54,338 nt of DNA from Haplomitrium mnioides (Eukaryota; Marchantiophyta; Haplomitriopsida; Calobryales), in assembly GCA_049999725.1 (NCBI GenBank), contig JBNGIS010038889.1, positions 41,537-95,874 on the forward strand. The letters run 5' to 3'. Position 1 is the first letter of the stretch. Each line of letters starts with the position of its first letter. Below are positions 49,948 to 54,338 of this stretch, in pieces. The translations under genes were made by a program, and so were the position numbers. A model generated the notes under the pieces. The model made no database searches. It saw nothing but the letters and a program-made list of their open reading frames with translations, and was not told the origin of the DNA.

Positions 49948-50620
49948 GCTAGGCCATCCAGGAGATACCATGTACAGAAGAATCCTTAAAGATTCCATGG
50001 GCATCCCACCCAATACATATTTACCTGATCTCAAAAATCCCTGCAAAGCATGTTCCTAGGGTAAATTTTCTACAAAACCAGCACTGATGAAGATACCACA
50101 CAAACTTCCAAACTTTTTGGAACAACTAAATGCCGACGTCTGTGGACCGATAGAGCCACCTAGTGGCCCTTTCAGATTTTTTCTAGTTATAATAGACTCA
50201 TCGACCAAGTGGTCACAAGTCTCGTTATTGTCAACACGAAACTTAGTATTCTCCAGAATCCTAGCTAATATTCTTAAATTACGAGCTCAATTTCCAGAAT
50301 ATCCGATAAAGACCTTATGAGTGGATGGAGCCGGCGAATTTACCTCACAGACTTTCGACGATTTCTGTATTATCTTTGGAATCGACCCACAATATCCAAT
50401 ACCCTATGTACATTTTCAGAATGGAATAGGAGAAGCAGTAATTAAACGTCTACAAATGATTGCACGTTCCATATTGATGCAAACCAGATTACCTCCAACG
50501 ACATGGGGTCATGCAATACTGCATGCAGTCTCATTACTGAAATATCGCCCTTCTTCTTATAATTCATTGTCTCCTCACCACCTGGCATTAGGGATACCAC
50601 CAAATATTTCCCATCTATGA
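49826..50620 (+). pseudogene. Copia F integrase
   Basis: In the +1 frame relative to Gag: IQLWHNRLGHPGDTMYRRIL and NPCKACS form the H-H-C-C zinc region, and after one stop LEQLNADVCGPIEPPSGPF (first Asp), FLVIIDSSTKWSQVSLL. TGA at 50318 interrupts before VDGAGEFTSQTFDDF (second Asp), FQNGIGEAVIKRLQMIARS (catalytic Glu) and TTWGHAILHAVSLLKYRPS. All three catalytic residues are present. Stops at about 50057, 50318 and 50618 are single-base nonsense changes. Confidence 0.88.
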
Positions 50621-51399
50621 ACATTCGGTTGTCAAGTTTTAGTCCCAATCTTGGGACCTAAGAGGACCAAGATGGGTCCACAGAGACAAACAAGTATATA
50701 TATAGGCTTTGACTCACCTTCTATCATACGGGTGTTAGAACCAACTATAGGTGACATATATAAAGCCAGATTTCAAGATTGTCATTTTTTCGAAGAAATA
50801 TTCCCAACATTGGGATCTGAAGACAGCAAGACTACACCTGTAGTATCTCAACTACAATGGCAAACAAAGTCTTTATTTCACAATGATCCACGGACCACAT
50901 AGACAGATGCAGAAATACGGAGGATCTTACATTTAAATGAAATGCTACACAAATTACCAGACGCTTTTAATGACGCTGCTACAGTTACATGTTCCCACGT
51001 TGAGGCAACGAATGCACCATCAAGAATAAAGATATCACAACCCATGACCACATATATCCCACCTAAAATTAAACGGGAAAGGCCCCCAGGTTCTAAGGAC
51101 AAAAGGCCAAGACAAAAGAAAATACCTACTTACACATCTGAACAAAATACAGCTCCTATCACTGAACCTGAAACTGAGATTGAACCTGATATTCCGACAA
51201 ACATTCCTACAGAGAATGAAGAAATATCAATACAGTATATACATATAGGGAAAGTTTGGTCTTGAGAGACTACTATAGTCGATGACCTATTGCCTTTCTA
51301 ATATCACAAGAAGAAATTACAAAAGAAACTCAGGACCCTCTTACAATTGAAGAAGCACAGAGTCGTGAAGATTGGCCTTTATGGGAAAAGGCAATAAAT
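50621..51399 (+). pseudogene. Copia F integrase C-terminus and linker
   Basis: It continues in the integrase frame: MGPQRQTSIYIGFDSPSIIR, a block typical of the copia integrase C-terminal region, then FQDCHFFEEIFPTLG, one stop at 50900, LHKLPDAFNDAATVTCSHVE, RERPPGSKDKRPRQKK and an acidic tail. The same linker is recognisable in element D. The frame changes back before RT at about 51300. Confidence 0.8.
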
Positions 51400-52149
51400 T
51401 TGGAATTAAACTCTTTAATTAAGAGACATGTTTTTGGTCCAATAATCATTGTCCAACCATCTACAAACTATACACGATATAAATTTATTTTTGTGAAGAA
51501 AATGAACAAACAAGGAGAAATTATAAGATACAAAGCCAGACTGGTAGCTAAAGGCTATACTCAAATTTATGGTCGAGACTACAACCTTGCGTACTCACCA
51601 ATAATGGATACGATTACATACCGCTACATGATTGCTTTCGCATTACTTCATAAATTGATCATGCACCTCATGGACGTAGTGACAGCTTATTTATATGGAA
51701 TCTTAGACACACTGATCTATATGCAAGCACCTCATGAATTACTCAAACGAGTGATTTATCATATTCAGGGGGAGAAACCCCATTCAGCAGATCCAGATTT
51801 ATTATCTGGCGTTCAGCAAATTGCTGACGGATACACCAGAGTTGCTCTTACAGAGATCTGGGATGGGCAAATGCACAAGAATGGACCTACAGTCCAACAT
51901 GAAAGCAGTGTACTTCATACACATGGACAGCCTACAGCTGATCAGAAATCCAATGGAGCTCCTACAGAGTATTGGAATGTGCATAAGAACAATGGCGGAC
52001 CTTCAGTCCAGAATTATACAAGTAAAGGACCTACTGTCCAACTGAATGGAGGACAGCCATCTAGTGTGCTTCACACACTAAAGGACATAGATTGGACTGC
52101 ACCTAAGAAAGCCCAAGATAAGAAGCAAAAGAGAATATTTGATGTGTAG
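51400..52149 (+). pseudogene. Copia F reverse transcriptase (N-terminal part)
   Basis: RT blocks: YKFIFVKKMNKQGEIIRYKA, RLVAKGYTQIYGRDYNLAYS, IMDTITYRYMIAFALLHKL, MHLMDVVTAYLYGILDTLIY (motif A, Asp kept). After HELLKRVIYHIQ comes a long insertion (51771-52146) and one TAG at 52147. Beyond this the frame continues with VLRSIYGLKQSRRIWYKRF. Without the stop, RT and the following 358-codon frame are in one phase. Confidence 0.87.
51771..52146 (+). repeat. Repetitive insertion inside copia F reverse transcriptase
   Basis: About 125 codons, open throughout, lie between RT motif A and the Y-G-L-K-Q block. Repeated words are GPTVQ (twice, and GPSVQ once), SSVLHT (twice), GQP (twice) and a single GAPTEYW. 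At the DNA level, GGACCTACAGTCCAACATGA and GGACCTACTGTCCAACTGAA are two related starts about 138 bases apart. Element D has a homologous but differently expanded insertion (GGPLVPH, SVLYT, QPLAD, APIEH-like words). Confidence 0.78.
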
Positions 52150-53292
52150 GTCCTAAGATCTATATATGGCTTAAAACAAAGTCGCCGAATCTGGTATAAG
52201 AGATTCAGAGCTGAAATGCTTGCACTACAATTTATCAATGAGGATATAGCGCCATGCCTATTTTTAAAACATGAAGGCAAGGAATTTGTTATATTGGCTA
52301 TATATGTTGATGATATAAATATTTTTGGAACTAAAAGCTTAATAGAATCCACAATCGAAAAACTAAAAAGAGTGTTTGAGATGAAAAACATTGGTGAACC
52401 TACTTACTGTCTAGGTATACAGTTTGACCACTTACCAGATGGCATCCTGATTAACCAGACTATATACACCAAAAAGATTCTCAAACAGTTTAACATGTAT
52501 AATTCACACCCAACTAGTACCCCTATGGATCTAAGAACTCTTGATCCAGTGAAAGATATATTCAAAAAGAGACGGGAGAACGAACCTATTTTAGGATCAG
52601 AAAAACCCTACCTGTCAGCAATCGGAGCATTATTATACCTAGCAAATCAGACACGTCCAGACATAAGTTTTGCTGTGAGCCTACTGTCTAGGCACAGCTC
52701 ACAACCTACTATTAGACATTGGAATGGTGTCAAGAGAATATTCAGATATCTAAGAGGGACGATGGATATAGGTTTATATTTTCCAAAGAATATTAGTCCA
52801 GTGATGACTGGCTACGCAGACGCTGGATATCTATCAGACCCTGAAAATGCGAAATCGCAGACAGGATACGTGTTTTTACAAGGAAATACTACCATATCAT
52901 GGAAAAGTACCAAGCAGTCATTAACTGCAACATCCTCTAATCATGCGGAAATCATAGCGCTATATGAGGCAACATGCGAATGTATATGGCTTCGAACATT
53001 GATTAATCACATTCATAAAAATACTAGCTTACCTATATTAAATGATCCTACTACTATCTATGAGGATAACAAACCCTGTGTAGATCAGATAACTCAGGGC
53101 TACATTAAGGGAGATCGAATAAAACATATAGCTCCCAAACTATTTTTTACACATGAACAACACGGCGATCAAATCCAAGTCGAGTGGATATCGACTAAGG
53201 ACAATCGAGCCAACCTATTTAAAAAACCTTTACCTCCTGTCCTACATAACGAACATACCTTTGGCATAGGAATGAGAAGATTATCAAGTTGA
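52150..53292 (+). CDS. Copia F RT (C-terminal part) and RNase H, open
   Basis: Open to the natural end, TGA at 53290. RT motif C is ILAIYVDDINIFG (YVDD at 52303-52314). The thumb and linker include KKILKQFNMYNSHPTSTPMD and LSAIGALLYLANQTRPDISF. RNase H has MTGYADAGYLSDPENAKSQT (first Asp), SNHAEIIALYEATCECIWL (Glu), YEDNKPCVDQITQG (Asp) and HIAPKLFFTHEQHGDQIQV. All expected acidic residues are present. The ATG at 52216 is internal, since the polyprotein is fused upstream. Confidence 0.9.
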   Translation, partial: VLRSIYGLKQSRRIWYKRFRAEMLALQFINEDIAPCLFLKHEGKEFVILAIYVDDINIFGTKSLIESTIEKLKRVFEMKNIGEPTYCLGIQFDHLPDGILINQTIYTKKILKQFNMYNSHPTSTPMDLRTLDPVKDIFKKRRENEPILGSEKPYLSAIGALLYLANQTRPDISFAVSLLSRHSSQPTIRHWNGVKRIFRYLRGTMDIGLYFPKNISPVMTGYADAGYLSDPENAKSQTGYVFLQGNTTISWKSTKQSLTATSSNHAEIIALYEATCECIWLRTLINHIHKNTSLPILNDPTTIYEDNKPCVDQITQGYIKGDRIKHIAPKLFFTHEQHGDQIQVEWISTKDNRANLFKKPLPPVLHNEHTFGIGMRRLSS

Positions 53293-54224
53293 CTACAGGG
53301 AGATATAAAAATCAATTAAGAGAGGAAGAAGATTACTTATCTTACAAAAATGTTTGAAGATGATGGCAGATCTGAGTTGAACAGAGGATCTGCAGCATAT
53401 CAGGAAGATAATCAAATAGAAACCAGCTGGAACAGATATGAACAGATTACACCAACATTCGAAGGACATGGAGCTTCATGATGAACAGAACTGGATACAA
53501 GACGATGAGCTGAAATGAAACAACATCATCGATACTTCAAAGGATCAAATCGACATCAGATGTATGGGTTAACGAAGGATCGCAAGGCATGCCAACAAAC
53601 CAACATTATTTGAAGATAACAGCAGACAAGGATGCAGCATCGAAGCGCAGGATAGGGCGATAAGAAATGAATGATGCTGGAAGGAAATATCATAGCATCA
53701 ACGAAATATTGATCAGTTCAAACCAGCAAGACACAGACTAATCTGCACAGGTGCATCACGAGTATTTGATGAAAATTGCTGGAGGAGAATCGAGGCGACA
53801 TTCGTCACCGAATGGGATGAACCAACGCGATTAGACAACCATTGAAATCAAACGAAGAAACCTCATCGACAATCTGCACAAGACTTGACACTCAACGACC
53901 AACATCGACATTCGAGAAACCTTCGGGAGTCCTCCCGCCCATATACACATTTCAGAAGTTACTCGTTTAACTTTAGAATGACCTAACATGAAAAATAACC
54001 CTAAATAATTTTGAGGGTTCTATAGGAAAGTTAGGAAATTTATTATACTCTTACTCTATTATTTTTTGGTTCCACCATATGATAGGGGTTGTGGCACTCT
54101 TTCCATTAGAAGAATGCAGAAGGGTTTTGAGGAGGCCAAACCCAAATAGTGGGGCCATAGGAGGGTTAGACTTTAAACATAATATGGTTGATAGTTAGCA
54201 CCCCTCCCATCAACCAAGGGGGAG
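53293..54224 (+). other. 3' untranslated region of copia F
   Basis: About 0.93 kb without long open frames, ending in the polypurine tract. It contains several short self-similar words (GAAGGATCGCAAGGC, CATCGACATTCGAG), but no gene. Confidence 0.6.
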
Positions 54225-54302
54225 TATTGTAACCTAAAAGCTAACCCTAGATCTAACCATAGTTAGAGGTAGTTATACCCATAACTACTCACTCATATAT
54301 AC

Positions 54303-54338
<36 letters not shown>
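54225..54338 (+). repeat. 3' LTR of copia F, partial, with GA microsatellite
   Basis: It starts TATTGTAACC (second base changed from the 5' LTR) directly after AAGGGGGAG and repeats the 5' LTR nearly exactly up to the GA run. The GA run is at least 34 bases here (54305-54338) against about 14 in the 5' LTR. The window ends inside it. Confidence 0.85.

Larger units (their letters stand above)
47587..54338 (+). mobile_element. Ty1/copia element F (plus), runs off the window end
   Basis: The 5' LTR starts TGTTGTAACC at 47587. The internal region carries Gag-protease, integrase, RT and RNase H, a polypurine tract (AAGGGGGAG, 54216-54224) and the first 114 bases of the 3' LTR (54225 onward). It is the youngest-looking large element here: long open frames remain (495 and 358 codons) and the defects can be counted. 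They are a frame change between Gag-protease and integrase, another between integrase and RT, and a few single stops. The LTR is short (about 165 bp) relative to an internal region of 6.5 kb. Confidence 0.88.

Noticed and set aside
1-54338. tRNA, rRNA or known small RNA genes
   Set aside because: No cloverleaf with A and B boxes and no rRNA-like stretch was recognised. The primer sites resemble only the tRNA 3' end.

Overview
The window is nuclear DNA of a land plant with a transposon-dense genome. The evidence is AT-rich sequence, chromodomain Ty3/gypsy and Ty1/copia elements, the plant-type primer site TGGTATCAGAGCC or close variants, introns with GT..AG borders, and a captured fragment of a plastid-targeted ribosomal protein gene. 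I see no tRNA or rRNA gene and no intact host gene. Almost everything is mobile DNA, much of it nested and decayed. The species cannot be named from the sequence. All alignments were done by eye.

The backbone is a two-gene module that occurs twice. In copy 1 (about 0.3-13.3 kb) a gene for a DUF7869-like protein reads leftward from 8936 and a gene for a ParB-like plus beta-class amino-methyltransferase-like protein reads rightward from 9389. In copy 2 (about 29.2-40.1 kb) the same two genes are again divergent, reading leftward from 31430 and rightward from 31607. Exon borders match between copies; first exons of the methyltransferase-like gene are 360 and 361 bp. A third partial DUF7869-like copy lies at 23192-23866. 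All copies carry stops and frameshifts. Every large intron of these genes is filled with short palindromes centred on ATGCGCGCAT, while the one short intron (76 bp) is not.

The modules have been broken by later insertions. Gypsy element A (869-6159, minus) sits in exon 3 of DUF7869-like copy 1. Chromovirus C (32438-36413) sits in exon 2 of copy 2, whose intron 2 also holds a solo LTR of the same family (38051-38442). A 4.1-kb chimeric element E (23872-27950, perfect 5-bp target duplication) sits at the tail of copy 3. E carries antisense fragments of at least three host genes: SF3B3, plastid bL12 and UPF1. A LINE-like 3' end (30146-30320) sits in methyltransferase-like copy 2.

Between the modules lie a PIF1-helicase remnant (15.3-15.8 kb) and a full-length chromovirus B (16618-21779, perfect duplication ATAGA). 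The right end (40.5-54.3 kb) has two related copia elements head to head, D on minus and F on plus. Both carry an unusual repeat-built insertion inside the reverse transcriptase domain. D is further interrupted by a 317-bp insert with its own target duplication, and that insert contains a 10-N assembly gap.
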